A stretch of 64,000 nucleotides of DNA from Pontibacter sp. SGAir0037. Lineage in GTDB: Bacteria; Bacteroidota; Bacteroidia; Cytophagales; Hymenobacteraceae. Positions 26,458 through 34,882 of this stretch are shown here, in pieces. The DNA lies in assembly GCF_005491705.1 (NCBI RefSeq), contig NZ_CP028092.1, positions 682,001-746,000 on the forward strand, written 5' to 3'. Positions within the stretch are counted from its first letter, which is position 1. The number at the start of each line of letters is the position of its first letter. Under the pieces are notes generated by a model. That model saw only the letters and a list, made by a program, of their open reading frames with translations. It was not told the DNA's origin and searched no databases. A program made the translations under genes and the position numbers.

Positions 26458-27885
26458 TTAATCCACCTCCATATACTTCTCATCGCCGTTCATCCGTACA
26501 ATTTTAGGATGAAAGGTGCCTATTACTTCCACCAGGTCCTGCTGGGCGGCCATCACTCTATGAATGTCTTTGTATACCATTGGCGCTTCATCCAGGTCGG
26601 AGCCGATCACTTCTATTCCTGCTTTATGCAGGTATTTCTGCACCTGTGGCTTCGAAAGTGTGTTCTTGGCCTGGGTTCTGGACATCACCCGACCAGCTCC
26701 GTGCGATGCGGAGTTGATAGCAGCAACCTCGCCTTTTCCTCTGACAATAAAGCCGGGCGTGGCCATAGAACCAGGTATAATGCCTAACACACCTTTACCT
26801 GCCGGAGTTGCTCCTTTGCGGTGCACAATCACCTCCCGGCCTTTGGCATCCTTTTCCTTCCAGGCAAAGTTATGGTGGTTTTCTATGCGTGCTATCGCGC
26901 TTTCGCCTAAAGCATCGGTTAAGCGGTCATGTATCTGGTGATGGCAGGCAGAGGCATAATCCCCTGCCAGGTTCATCGCCAGCCAGTACTCCTGTCCGGC
27001 CTCTGTATTCAGATCCAGCCAGGCCAGATGCTTCGCTTCCTGCGGCAGGCGGCAGGCATCCATGGCTACTTTGGTATAGTAGCCCGCAATGTTGGCGCCA
27101 AGGCCACGGGAACCGGAGTGGGAGAGGATAGCCAGATATGTACCTACAGGCAGATCAAACTCATTGCCAGCGTCCTGTATTTCCACCGTGCCAAACTCGA
27201 CAAAGTGGTTTCCGCCGCCGGAAGTGCCTAGCTGCGAATAAGCCCGGTCTTTCAGCTCGCGTACAACCGGAATTTCAGCAAACTCGCTTCTGTCCATCAC
27301 CTCATGCCCAATGGGGCGTTTAAAAGAGGCATGGCCGAAGCGGGTATTATCCAGCAGCATCTTTTTAAGCTTCTCCCGGTTCTTATCAAGATACCCTTTA
27401 TGGATATCGAAGATGCTCATGCTCATGCGGCAGCCTATATCAACACCCACGCCATAAGGAATAACCGCATTGTCAGTGGCCAGCACACCGCCTATAGGCA
27501 AGCCGTATCCCTGGTGCGCATCAGGCATTAAAGCTCCTGCTTTGGCTACTGGTAATCGCATCGCAATCTCCATTTGCCGGAGAGCGCCTTGCTCAATTGC
27601 TTCTGCACCATAGATAGCATAAGGGTGCTGCCCCTCCTTCAGGGCGATGGGTTCTGCTTCTTTTTGTGCCAGTATTGCCTGCGCCAGAGGGCCCAGCGTA
27701 GCATGCAACTGGTATTGGCCCGGAGCAGCTAATACATCCTGCAGCAGCTCAATCTGGTGATTCTTGCCCAGCTCGGTAAAATATGTATGAACAATGTTCA
27801 GGGCTGTGCCAAGTGGTTTTCCTGGCGGGAAACCTATGTTCTGTAAATCCTGTGCGGAAAGTTTTTTCGTTTTTGCTGTTGCCAT
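26458..27885 (-). CDS. rtcB: RNA-splicing ligase RtcB
   Basis: A 475-residue GTP-dependent ligase that joins RNA 2',3'-cyclic phosphate or 3'-phosphate ends to 5'-hydroxyl ends, used in RNA repair. Family features are MPDAHQGYGLPIGGVLA, GVDIGCRM (metal-binding Asp and Cys), LGTSGGGNHFVEFG, HSGSRGLG, and SASHGAGRVMSR, whose His is the one guanylylated in characterised RtcB. No rtcA, rtcR or archease gene adjoins it. A 9-bp hairpin (26448-26456 with 26461-26469) overlaps the stop codon and may end transcription from both sides. Confidence 0.95.
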   Translation of the reverse strand: MATAKTKKLSAQDLQNIGFPPGKPLGTALNIVHTYFTELGKNHQIELLQDVLAAPGQYQLHATLGPLAQAILAQKEAEPIALKEGQHPYAIYGAEAIEQGALRQMEIAMRLPVAKAGALMPDAHQGYGLPIGGVLATDNAVIPYGVGVDIGCRMSMSIFDIHKGYLDKNREKLKKMLLDNTRFGHASFKRPIGHEVMDRSEFAEIPVVRELKDRAYSQLGTSGGGNHFVEFGTVEIQDAGNEFDLPVGTYLAILSHSGSRGLGANIAGYYTKVAMDACRLPQEAKHLAWLDLNTEAGQEYWLAMNLAGDYASACHHQIHDRLTDALGESAIARIENHHNFAWKEKDAKGREVIVHRKGATPAGKGVLGIIPGSMATPGFIVRGKGEVAAINSASHGAGRVMSRTQAKNTLSKPQVQKYLHKAGIEVIGSDLDEAPMVYKDIHRVMAAQQDLVEVIGTFHPKIVRMNGDEKYMEVD

Positions 27886-27977
27886 ATCGTCTCTTGTTGT
27901 TCTGCTACAAAGAGATATACGGGCTATGCAGTCTTTTTGCGTAGTACGTTATTTTATATTGGTGTCGTAAGTATTTA

Positions 27978-30215
27978 TTAATTCGCAGGGGTACCAAGTA
28001 TAACCGTAAACTTTGTTCCTGCATCAACGGTGCTATTTACTAGAATGCTGCCCCCCAGCGACTCTACCTGTAGTTTGGTCAGGTATAAGCCCAGGCCTTT
28101 AGAGTCTTTGTTAACGTGGAATGTTTTGTATAAGCCAAAAAGCTTGGAGCCTACTTTTTCGAGGTCCAGGCCTAAACCATTATCTTCAACAGAAAAAATA
28201 AACAGGCCATTCTCAGTAGATGACTTCACCTGTATGACAGGTTTTCTGTCAGCAGCACTATATTTTAGTGCATTAGAAAGCAGGTTATGCACAATACTTT
28301 CCATGTATACCTTGGGGATGTATAGCTTCGGAGCTTGCAATTCGAGCTTTATATCAGCTTCTGTAGCAGCTATAACAGCCGTCAGGTTCTGGATTTCCTT
28401 CTTAACCAGTTCCTCCAGCAGAACCTCATCCTGGGCCAGGTTCTGATTCAGGGTGGTATGCAGAATATCGTATAAGTCCTGGATGGTATCCAACATATTA
28501 CCCGCCATTGTATTCACCCGGTCCATTACCTCACCGCAGGTTTCCTCGTCCGGAGTAATCTGATAGAGTTCGTACAAGCCCCGGATGTTGTTCATCGGGG
28601 AACGCAGGTTATGGGCTATAATCTGGGCAAAATCTTCTAAACGGGCATTCTTTTGCTTCAGGTCATCGGTGGTTTCCTGCAGCTCTGTGTTGAGTCGTTG
28701 CAGCGATGCGGCCTGGCTATGAAGCCTGAAAGCCTGTAAGTCTTTTAAGAACAATTGGGCTATATCCAGTTCGTTCAGGCTCCAGGGCTGTGATTTTCCT
28801 TTTACCACTTCCTGCCAGTTGGCAAATGATTTACGGGGATGAATACGCATATCATCACCTGTATAAACCTTATCCGGCTTGCCCGCCCATATCTTGGTTT
28901 CTTTTATCTCTGGCTTAAACAGCAGAATATACTCTTTGTGAGGCTTCGAAATTTCCAGTGCAAGTAAACCACTGGCTACGTCTTTGTAAGGCCGGGCCTG
29001 CCCGAACTGGCGGGATAGTTCACGGGTATGGAAAATAGAATCAGTGGCGTTTTCTGTAACCCAGCCGATCAGTTCCTGTACCTGTTCTGCGGTAGGCGTA
29101 GCTCCTTTCAAACTGATTTTTCCGGCGTAAAACATAGCGGCCCCAGTACAGGACGCTAAGGAGAGCAGGTTGGTTTCACTTTCAAAAAGGCCTCGTGTTA
29201 TTTCACCGGTGTTATAGAGTTGGTCAATCAGTTTCGCCTCAGTAGCCTTATACGCTTCAAATTGATTGAAATCTCTTGTCTCTTCTATAGAAGGGATCAT
29301 GTTTGCTAATGCCTTTGCTGCTAAAAGGCACATTTCCCGCTTCCACGAATCTATAAACACCGGGCTGAGGTTATGGCAGGTGATCAGCCCCCAGAGTTTG
29401 CCTTTTACAATGATAGATACGGAGAGGGTGGCTCCAACCTGCATGTTGCGCAGGTATTCCAGGTGTATTTCAGAAGGATTTCGCAACTCCGACTGTATAA
29501 TGTTAGTCGGTTTTCCAGAAGTGGGGTTAAAGTAAGGCACTATATCAACCGCTGCAGCATTAATATCAGGTATCTGGCGAACATGCTTCCTGAGTAACAG
29601 TGCCCGGGCCGGAGCAGGTATGTCGCTGGCCGGGAAATGATGGTGCAGAAAGGAATGTACTCCAGGTTTAACCGTTTCTGCAATTACCTCTCCATTCCAC
29701 TCCTGATCAAACATATACAGCATCACACGGTCGTAATCGAGCAGCGCCTGCACATAATCTGTAATTAATTTAGCGAGTTCTTCCTGCGAGCTAAGGTTGT
29801 TCAACTCGCTTTGAAGATGGGAATAATAACAGTTTTGCTGTAACCTTACTTTATCGGAATCGCTGGAATAGGGCTCGCATTCCAGGATGTATTTATCGGC
29901 AGATTCATATATAAAGCCGAAAAAAGCTCTTTCTCTCAGGTGAAGTAACAGCGGGTTCATATAAATCCGGCTGGTGAAAACCCTTTCGAGGGTATGCATT
30001 TCTTCTGCCGAAATGATAGCGTGTAGAGATTTTCCCAGCAGATCTTCTACGTCTGATTCTAAATAAAGCCCTACGTTTTCACTTACCTGCTCAATGGTGA
30101 GGGTAGTTTTGTGGAGGACCATCAGGAAGCCATGTGGCTGCACTCTGCCTATAATATGGATAGGCTCTTTATCGCAATTAGTAAGATCTACAGTGATGTT
30201 TTTGTAGTTCTGCAT
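27978..30215 (-). CDS. Bacteriophytochrome sensor histidine kinase
   Basis: A 745-residue red/far-red light sensor. It has a PAS domain (about 15-115), a GAF domain (135-300) with FPASDIPAPARALL, a PHY domain (315-500) whose tongue motif reads PRKSF, a HisKA domain with IIAHNLRSPMNNIRG (about 540-610) and an HATPase domain. Cys14 in NCDKEPIHIIGRVQPHG is the expected biliverdin attachment site of bacteriophytochromes. No haem oxygenase (bphO) or response regulator gene is adjacent, so chromophore supply and output partner must come from elsewhere. Confidence 0.94.
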   Translation of the reverse strand: MQNYKNITVDLTNCDKEPIHIIGRVQPHGFLMVLHKTTLTIEQVSENVGLYLESDVEDLLGKSLHAIISAEEMHTLERVFTSRIYMNPLLLHLRERAFFGFIYESADKYILECEPYSSDSDKVRLQQNCYYSHLQSELNNLSSQEELAKLITDYVQALLDYDRVMLYMFDQEWNGEVIAETVKPGVHSFLHHHFPASDIPAPARALLLRKHVRQIPDINAAAVDIVPYFNPTSGKPTNIIQSELRNPSEIHLEYLRNMQVGATLSVSIIVKGKLWGLITCHNLSPVFIDSWKREMCLLAAKALANMIPSIEETRDFNQFEAYKATEAKLIDQLYNTGEITRGLFESETNLLSLASCTGAAMFYAGKISLKGATPTAEQVQELIGWVTENATDSIFHTRELSRQFGQARPYKDVASGLLALEISKPHKEYILLFKPEIKETKIWAGKPDKVYTGDDMRIHPRKSFANWQEVVKGKSQPWSLNELDIAQLFLKDLQAFRLHSQAASLQRLNTELQETTDDLKQKNARLEDFAQIIAHNLRSPMNNIRGLYELYQITPDEETCGEVMDRVNTMAGNMLDTIQDLYDILHTTLNQNLAQDEVLLEELVKKEIQNLTAVIAATEADIKLELQAPKLYIPKVYMESIVHNLLSNALKYSAADRKPVIQVKSSTENGLFIFSVEDNGLGLDLEKVGSKLFGLYKTFHVNKDSKGLGLYLTKLQVESLGGSILVNSTVDAGTKFTVILGTPAN

Positions 30216-30596
30216 GTTCTGTTAAATGTTCGCGTAATAACCAGAACACGTTGTGGTTTACCCCTGCAGCATCCTGTAATATAGTATCTTCTGAAACGTA
30301 TTCCGGGCGTAGCAACTTGTTTTACAAGCCTTATCGTTTATTGCCATGCCGCTCCTGCTCCTGATAACTCCCACGTATACGTAGTATACGTTAAGAGTTT
30401 ATACTGAAAAATGCAGAAATTTGCAATGGCAGATCAAATGCCGTTTAACCTGCTATTCACTGAATACAAAGGTATAACAGGGAAAGCCATACGCTTGATT
30501 TGGATTCTGAAGGTATAACAACAAGTTGACAAAAATACGGACAATTACACTCCTTTAAAAGCAATGAAGCTGTCTTTTTAGTAAAACGCTTTCAGA
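30216..30596. other. Phytochrome upstream region between two minus-strand genes
   Basis: A stretch of 381 bases that holds the promoter of the phytochrome gene and the end of the GH16 transcript. It contains a 19-base palindrome (listed separately) and two copies of AAGGTATAACA about 41 bases apart near 30469 and 30510. No open frame of interest. Confidence 0.45.
30373..30391. promoter_or_regulatory. 19-base palindrome upstream of the phytochrome gene
   Basis: ACGTATAC-GTA-GTATACGT, perfect 8-bp arms, about 158 bases before the phytochrome start codon. It has the size and symmetry of a dimeric regulator site. No regulator is known for it. Confidence 0.45.
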
Positions 30597-31418
30597 TTAC
30601 TTACCAAACATATATTGTTTCTGTGCAGCTGTTACCAAAGGCTCATATACCCGCACATAATCTATTTCCAGGCGCTGCGGCCATACAGCGGGATCGATGC
30701 CCTCCCGACCGCCCCAGCCGCCTCCTACCGCCACGTTAAGAAGCAGGTAGTAGCGTTGGTGAAAAGGATTAGTACCCGCCTGAATATTATTTTCGAATAC
30801 ATGATAAAGCTCGCCATCGAGGTAATACTCTATTTTGTCGGCTGTCCAGTTAATGCCGTAGCGGTGAAAGGAGGTATCGAAGTCAGGTACATGTATGCTG
30901 CCACCCGACTGCAGGTTTTCTCCGGCATAATGCAGCGTGCCATGTACAACTCCCGGATCATGTCCCACGTGTTCCATAATATCGATTTCGCCGTCGGGCA
31001 GAGAGTCGTGGTTAAAGTTTTCGGGCAGCATCCAGATGGCGGGCCATGTACCTCTTCCGGCCGGTAATTTGGCCCGGACCTCTATATAACCGAATTGCCA
31101 GGCGGCAAGTCCCTGGGTTTTTAGTCTGGCTGATGTAAACCGGCTGTTTTTTCTTTGCTGCTGCCGGGCCTCAATAATCAGCTTATGGTCTTTTAGCCTG
31201 ACATTCTGAATGCTTTTAGTATAGTATTGCAGTTCGCCGTTTCCCCAGCCGCATACTTTCGGGCAGCCATCTCCCAGGTCGTTGGTCCAGCGCCTTTTGT
31301 CAGGTGCGCCACGGTAGTCAAACTCGTCGCTCCATAGCAGGCGTGGTGCCGCTGCGTGTTCAGTGCCTGTCATGATGTGTAATAGAATGAAAAAAATAAA
31401 GTGAAGAAAAAGCAACAT
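30597..31418 (-). CDS. Secreted GH16 beta-glucanase (laminarinase-like)
   Basis: A 273-residue secreted glycoside hydrolase with a signal peptide (about 1-23). The GH16 catalytic motif ExDxxE is present as GEIDIMEHVG (Glu144 nucleophile, Asp146, Glu149 acid/base), together with LLWSDEFDY, TWPAIWMLPE, DFDTSFHRYGINWT and GGWGGREGIDP. These match beta-1,3-glucanases such as laminarinase; agarase or carrageenase types differ around the catalytic loop. It is probably exported to the periplasm or outside, as no sorting domain or lipobox is seen. There is no polysaccharide-utilisation (SusCD) gene next to it. Confidence 0.9.
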   Translation of the reverse strand: MLLFLHFIFFILLHIMTGTEHAAAPRLLWSDEFDYRGAPDKRRWTNDLGDGCPKVCGWGNGELQYYTKSIQNVRLKDHKLIIEARQQQRKNSRFTSARLKTQGLAAWQFGYIEVRAKLPAGRGTWPAIWMLPENFNHDSLPDGEIDIMEHVGHDPGVVHGTLHYAGENLQSGGSIHVPDFDTSFHRYGINWTADKIEYYLDGELYHVFENNIQAGTNPFHQRYYLLLNVAVGGGWGGREGIDPAVWPQRLEIDYVRVYEPLVTAAQKQYMFGK

Positions 31419-31507
31419 GCCGTAGTTGTCTGTTGATAAGCATACACTATGCGCAGGAGAATAGTTTAACTACCGGAACACCTGCCTGTAATGCAAGCCA
31501 TAGGTTA

Positions 31508-31560
31508 TAGCAAGCCGCCACTGCTGCACTTTAAGTAAGTGAAGCAGTGGCGGCTTGCTA
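31508..31560. terminator. Long hairpin after the persulfide dioxygenase gene
   Basis: A perfect 18-bp inverted repeat, TAGCAAGCCGCCACTGCT (31508-31525) with its complement at 31543-31560, and an inner CACTT/AAGTG stem. It starts 14 bases after the stop codon of the minus-strand gene to the right. It has no T tract on either side, so it may stop transcription by pausing, protect the 3' end, or be a repeat relic. Confidence 0.55.
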
Positions 31561-31573
31561 CGGACAGGAAGTG

Positions 31574-32917
31574 CTAGTTTTGGAAAGAAGTAACAGCTTC
31601 GCTTAAATCCAGTACAGTGGCCTTGGGCAAAGCTTTTTCAAGTATGCTGCTGCCTGCTGCCGAACGGTAACCTCCTGCGCAATGTACCACTATCGGCTTG
31701 TCCAGGGGGACTTCCTGTGCTCTTTCCCTTAACTCCGGCAGAGGGATGTGCATGGCTTGTTTAAAGAAAGACGCTTCGGCAACTTCGGGAGCATTCCGGA
31801 TGTCTATGATCGTGTACTGTGCCGGATCAGCCTTAAATTTTTCGAGGTCTATTAGCGGGCTGCTTGCTTCGGCCTCCGCATCCCACACAAAGGCTCCTTT
31901 TATCTTGCTCTCATAACCTATCTTAGCTGCTTTGGCAATCAGATCATCTAAAGTTTTCTCATCGGCTGCCAACAGGTAAAAGTTTTCTTCAGGGCCTATA
32001 ATGCTCCCTAACCAGGTTTCAAACTTTGCTCCATTCTGAATATTAAGAGCACCTTTTAGGTGGCCTTTTTTAAAGCTATGCTGGTTGCGGGCATCAACTA
32101 TCAAAACATTCGTGTCGGTTGGCTGAAAGTTGTCGGGAAGCCTTTCTACAACTGCAATACTTGCGGCGTAGGCGGGTGCTCCATTTTTGTTCAGGGCTAC
32201 ATCGTAGGCAAAATATTTCGGAATAAAAGGCTGGTCTTCTGTAATCATTTTTACAAAAGCCTCCTCGGGCATCGCCTGCAGGGCGTAATTGCCTAGCTTT
32301 TCTGCTCCAATAGTGCTGCTGTTGGCCTGGCTGAGTGCTTTACCGCACAAAGAGCCTGCTCCGTGTGCCGGATACACCAGCACCTCATCCTGCAGCGTCA
32401 TAAGTTTTTCACGGGTACTTTTATACAGCTGCCTGGCCAGTTCTTCCCGTTTGGCAGTCATATTACCTGCATTTTCCCGCAGATCAGGCCTGCCAACGTC
32501 GCCTATAAATAAGGTGTCTCCGGTAAATACGGCTACAGCCTTGCCATCTGATGCTGCTACAATGCTAATGCCATCGGGGGAGTGGCCGGGTGTAAATAAA
32601 CACTTAAGTTTTACCTCTCCCAATTCTATGGCATCGCCATCGTCGAAAGGCTGGTGCGGGTAATCTGCTCCAACTAATTTGCTGACGTATAGGGTGGCTC
32701 CGGTTCTGTGGTGTATTTCGAGGTGAGAACTCACAAAATCGGCATGCGGGTGCGTTTCTATCACACCAGTTATTGTCGCCTGGTTAGCGTCTGCAAAAGC
32801 AAAGTAAGGTGCTGGGTTGCGGGCCGGATCAACCAGTATAATCTGCCGGGTGGTTTCGCTAAGGATGGCATAGGAAAAATGCGCTAAGCCTTTATCCTCG
32901 AACTGTTCTATTTTCAT
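31574..32917 (-). CDS. CstB-like persulfide dioxygenase-rhodanese fusion
   Basis: A 447-residue enzyme that should oxidise low-molecular-weight persulfides to sulfite or thiosulfate in sulfide detoxification. Residues 1-240 are a metallo-beta-lactamase persulfide dioxygenase domain with THPHADF (His56, His58, Asp60) and FTGDTLFIGDVGRPDL. Residues 260-350 are a rhodanese-like domain lacking the catalytic cysteine. Residues 355-447 are a second rhodanese with the active loop HCAGGYRS (Cys413). This order is that of staphylococcal CstB. Its promoter region, shared with the divergent Usp gene, holds a Crp/Fnr-like palindrome. Confidence 0.88.
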   Translation of the reverse strand: MKIEQFEDKGLAHFSYAILSETTRQIILVDPARNPAPYFAFADANQATITGVIETHPHADFVSSHLEIHHRTGATLYVSKLVGADYPHQPFDDGDAIELGEVKLKCLFTPGHSPDGISIVAASDGKAVAVFTGDTLFIGDVGRPDLRENAGNMTAKREELARQLYKSTREKLMTLQDEVLVYPAHGAGSLCGKALSQANSSTIGAEKLGNYALQAMPEEAFVKMITEDQPFIPKYFAYDVALNKNGAPAYAASIAVVERLPDNFQPTDTNVLIVDARNQHSFKKGHLKGALNIQNGAKFETWLGSIIGPEENFYLLAADEKTLDDLIAKAAKIGYESKIKGAFVWDAEAEASSPLIDLEKFKADPAQYTIIDIRNAPEVAEASFFKQAMHIPLPELRERAQEVPLDKPIVVHCAGGYRSAAGSSILEKALPKATVLDLSEAVTSFQN

Positions 32918-32992
32918 GTTCTAACTCGTTTAACTCTTCTTTGGTTAAGATGCCTGTGCAAGCCTCAAACAAGCTATCAGACATCAGCACAA

Positions 32993-33000
32993 CAAAGATA
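32993..33000 (-). promoter_or_regulatory. -7 promoter element of the persulfide dioxygenase gene
   Basis: On the minus strand TATCTTTG matches TAnnTTTG exactly. No TTTG lies at the usual -33 spacing, which fits a promoter that depends on an activator. Transcription would start near 32986, leaving a leader of about 70 bases. Confidence 0.5.
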
Positions 33001-33022
33001 GGGATATGCCCAAACCTGTTCC

Positions 33023-33036
33023 GTGACATTGGTCAC
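33023..33036. promoter_or_regulatory. Crp/Fnr-type palindrome between divergent stress genes
   Basis: GTGAC-ATTG-GTCAC, perfect 5-bp arms with a 4-base centre, as expected for a Crp/Fnr-family dimer. Its centre is about 43 bases before the predicted start of the persulfide dioxygenase transcript, close to the -41.5 position of class II activators. A looser repeat, TATGAT-N10-ATCATA (33049-33070), lies beside it. Confidence 0.5.
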
Positions 33037-33113
33037 ACAGGAGAAAAATATGATCCTGACAAATATCATACTTTCTGTGGATGTTCGTCATCTTTTTTCA
33101 GCATTTGAAAAAT

Positions 33114-33121
33114 TAGCTTTG
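33114..33121 (+). promoter_or_regulatory. -7 promoter element of the universal stress protein gene
   Basis: TAGCTTTG matches TAnnTTTG exactly and lies about 60 bases before the Usp start codon. The -33 region (around 33091-33096) is a T run without TTTG. Confidence 0.45.
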
Positions 33122-33181
33122 ACTTGTTAACCAGCCGCCAGTTCCGAAACGGCTATTCAGAAACATTAAAGCACAGTTACC

Positions 33182-34198
33182 ATGAAAACTCTTTTTGTAC
33201 CTACCGATTTTTCGCAGGATGCCACCAACGCCTTGCTGTACGCTTTAGATATGGCAAAGGCAACTCCTGCGAAAATGATTGTTTTCCACGCTTTCTTTCC
33301 TGTGATGTCTCCACCGGCAGCTTATGAGATTCCTTCGCTGATACCTGAACTGGAACGGGGTAAGGCTTTGGAACTGGAGGAATATGTAAAAGAAGTGCAG
33401 CAGGCGGTTTCTTCCGATGTGGTGTTGGATTACTACTCAACTGGCGGAAGCTACCTGGCCGTAGATCCTTCGCAGCAGGTGAGTAAAAGCGGTTATCACA
33501 CCATCGAAGAAATCCATGAACCGGTTAGCCTGCAGGCAGTAAACATCACCTGTGTTGCTAAAATGGGAGCTATCTTTGAGCAGATTTTAAGTGCTGCTAC
33601 TGCTTATAGTGCCGACCTGGTGATAATGGGAATGCAGGGCCACGATGCCCTGAGCCAGGCACTGATAGGAAGCACCACACTTTCTGTTATGCGCAACAGC
33701 AGGATTCCGGTAATGGGTATACCTAAGGGAGCCAGGTTCAGAGGGTTAAGGTCAGTTGTGTTTGCCTCAGACCTGAGCAGGCAGCCTGATCTGTTTGTGC
33801 TGCGTAAGCTGCATGACTTTGTAAGGGCTTATAATCCAAAGCTACAGGTATTGCACCTTTACAAGCACCAAGACCAGCTGGCAGAGCTTAAAAAGACATC
33901 TCTGGCCCTGGATGTGCTGGACAGGCAACTGCGTGACCTTGCGTATCAGGTCGTGCTGAAGCAAAAGGAAAACGTGCCGGAGGGAATACAAGCCTTTGTG
34001 CAGGAACAACAGGCCGATCTGCTTATCCTGAGTCCGCAGCGCCATAACTGGCTGGACAGGTTGTTGAACAAAAGCGTGACAGAGAAGATGACAGCCAGTT
34101 CTGCTTTTCCTTTGCTTACGCTTCCGGCTTCCGAAGCAAGAGAGGCCACTAGCGAAGAAGCGGAAGAGGCGGAGCCTTTTGCGGCCTTTGCCTGGTAA
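33182..34198 (+). CDS. Tandem universal stress protein (UspA family)
   Basis: A 338-residue cytoplasmic protein with two Usp domains. The first (about 1-180) begins KTLFVPTDFSQDATNALLYALDMA and ends with ADLVIMGMQGHDALSQALIGSTTLSVMR, which resembles the ATP-binding GxxG-9x-G(S/T) loop of UspA. The second (about 185-330) is more divergent, with LLILSPQRHNWLDRLLNKSVTEKM. The role is stress survival by an unknown mechanism. It is divergent from the persulfide dioxygenase gene and converges on a YciF-like gene, a neighbourhood that suggests redox or low-oxygen stress. Confidence 0.88.
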   Translation: MKTLFVPTDFSQDATNALLYALDMAKATPAKMIVFHAFFPVMSPPAAYEIPSLIPELERGKALELEEYVKEVQQAVSSDVVLDYYSTGGSYLAVDPSQQVSKSGYHTIEEIHEPVSLQAVNITCVAKMGAIFEQILSAATAYSADLVIMGMQGHDALSQALIGSTTLSVMRNSRIPVMGIPKGARFRGLRSVVFASDLSRQPDLFVLRKLHDFVRAYNPKLQVLHLYKHQDQLAELKKTSLALDVLDRQLRDLAYQVVLKQKENVPEGIQAFVQEQQADLLILSPQRHNWLDRLLNKSVTEKMTASSAFPLLTLPASEAREATSEEAEEAEPFAAFAW

Positions 34199-34215
34199 CC
34201 TTCTGTAAACGGTTT

Positions 34216-34260
34216 AAAACAGAAGAGCCTTCTCCGGCTAAGAGAAGGCTCTTCTGTTTT
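34216..34260. terminator. Bidirectional terminator between Usp and YciF-like genes
   Basis: A perfect 19-bp inverted repeat, AAAACAGAAGAGCCTTCTC (34216-34234) with its complement at 34242-34260, and a 7-base loop. The A and T runs at the ends provide a U tract in either direction. Confidence 0.9.
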
Positions 34261-34277
34261 GCAAGAATTGAAAAGGT

Positions 34278-34778
34278 TTACTCTTCCTTCATTGCTTTTT
34301 TATTGATAGAGGCTTTAGCCAGCTTGTTCAGCTTGGAATCTGTGTCTTTTTCTTCTTTCAGAGTTTCGCTTAGCAGTTTGTGAGCATCGCTATGGCCCAG
34401 GCTTTCGGCAAACTGAGCTGCAGTACCGTAGCCGGATATCTCATAGTGCTCGATGCGTTGTGCGCAGGCGATCAGACCAGCATCTTTTGTTTCAGGACTG
34501 GCATTTTCATCAATCATTTCTTCGCCTTCTGCAATCAGGCCTTCCATTGCCTTGCACTTCATGCGGCCAGGGCTGATGCCGAGTTTTTCACATACCTGCT
34601 CCAGGCGTTCCTTCTGTACTTTCGTTTCCTCCAGGTGGCTTTCAAAGGCTTCTCTTAATTTCGGATCAGCTGCTTTTTTTGCCATTTTAGGTAGTGCTTC
34701 AATTAATTGTTTTTCAGCGCTATATAAATCTTTCAGTTCATGATGAAAGAGTTCTTCCAGGTTCTTTAACTTAGCCAT
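34278..34778 (-). CDS. YciE/YciF family ferritin-like protein (DUF892)
   Basis: A 166-residue four-helix protein of the DUF892 family, whose members are induced by stress and resemble ferritin and rubrerythrin. Signatures are LEELFHHELKDLYSAEKQLIEALPKMAKKA at the start (residues 7-36), CKAMEGLIAEGEE in the middle and RIEHYEISGYGT later. Acidic and histidine residues for a di-metal site are present (EL..E, H, RIEHYE). Its partners are presumed to be oxidative stress functions, which fits the adjacent Usp and persulfide genes. It lies 104 bases downstream of the TcmP-like gene in the same direction. Confidence 0.9.
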   Translation of the reverse strand: MAKLKNLEELFHHELKDLYSAEKQLIEALPKMAKKAADPKLREAFESHLEETKVQKERLEQVCEKLGISPGRMKCKAMEGLIAEGEEMIDENASPETKDAGLIACAQRIEHYEISGYGTAAQFAESLGHSDAHKLLSETLKEEKDTDSKLNKLAKASINKKAMKEE

Positions 34779-34882
34779 AGTTTTATTGTTGTTAGGTTAA
34801 AACATACTATACTTTGCTAAACTATACGGCTACCCTCCGGAAGTGTTAGTTAGCCCGCTAAATTAGTTGAGCGAGCGTTGGC

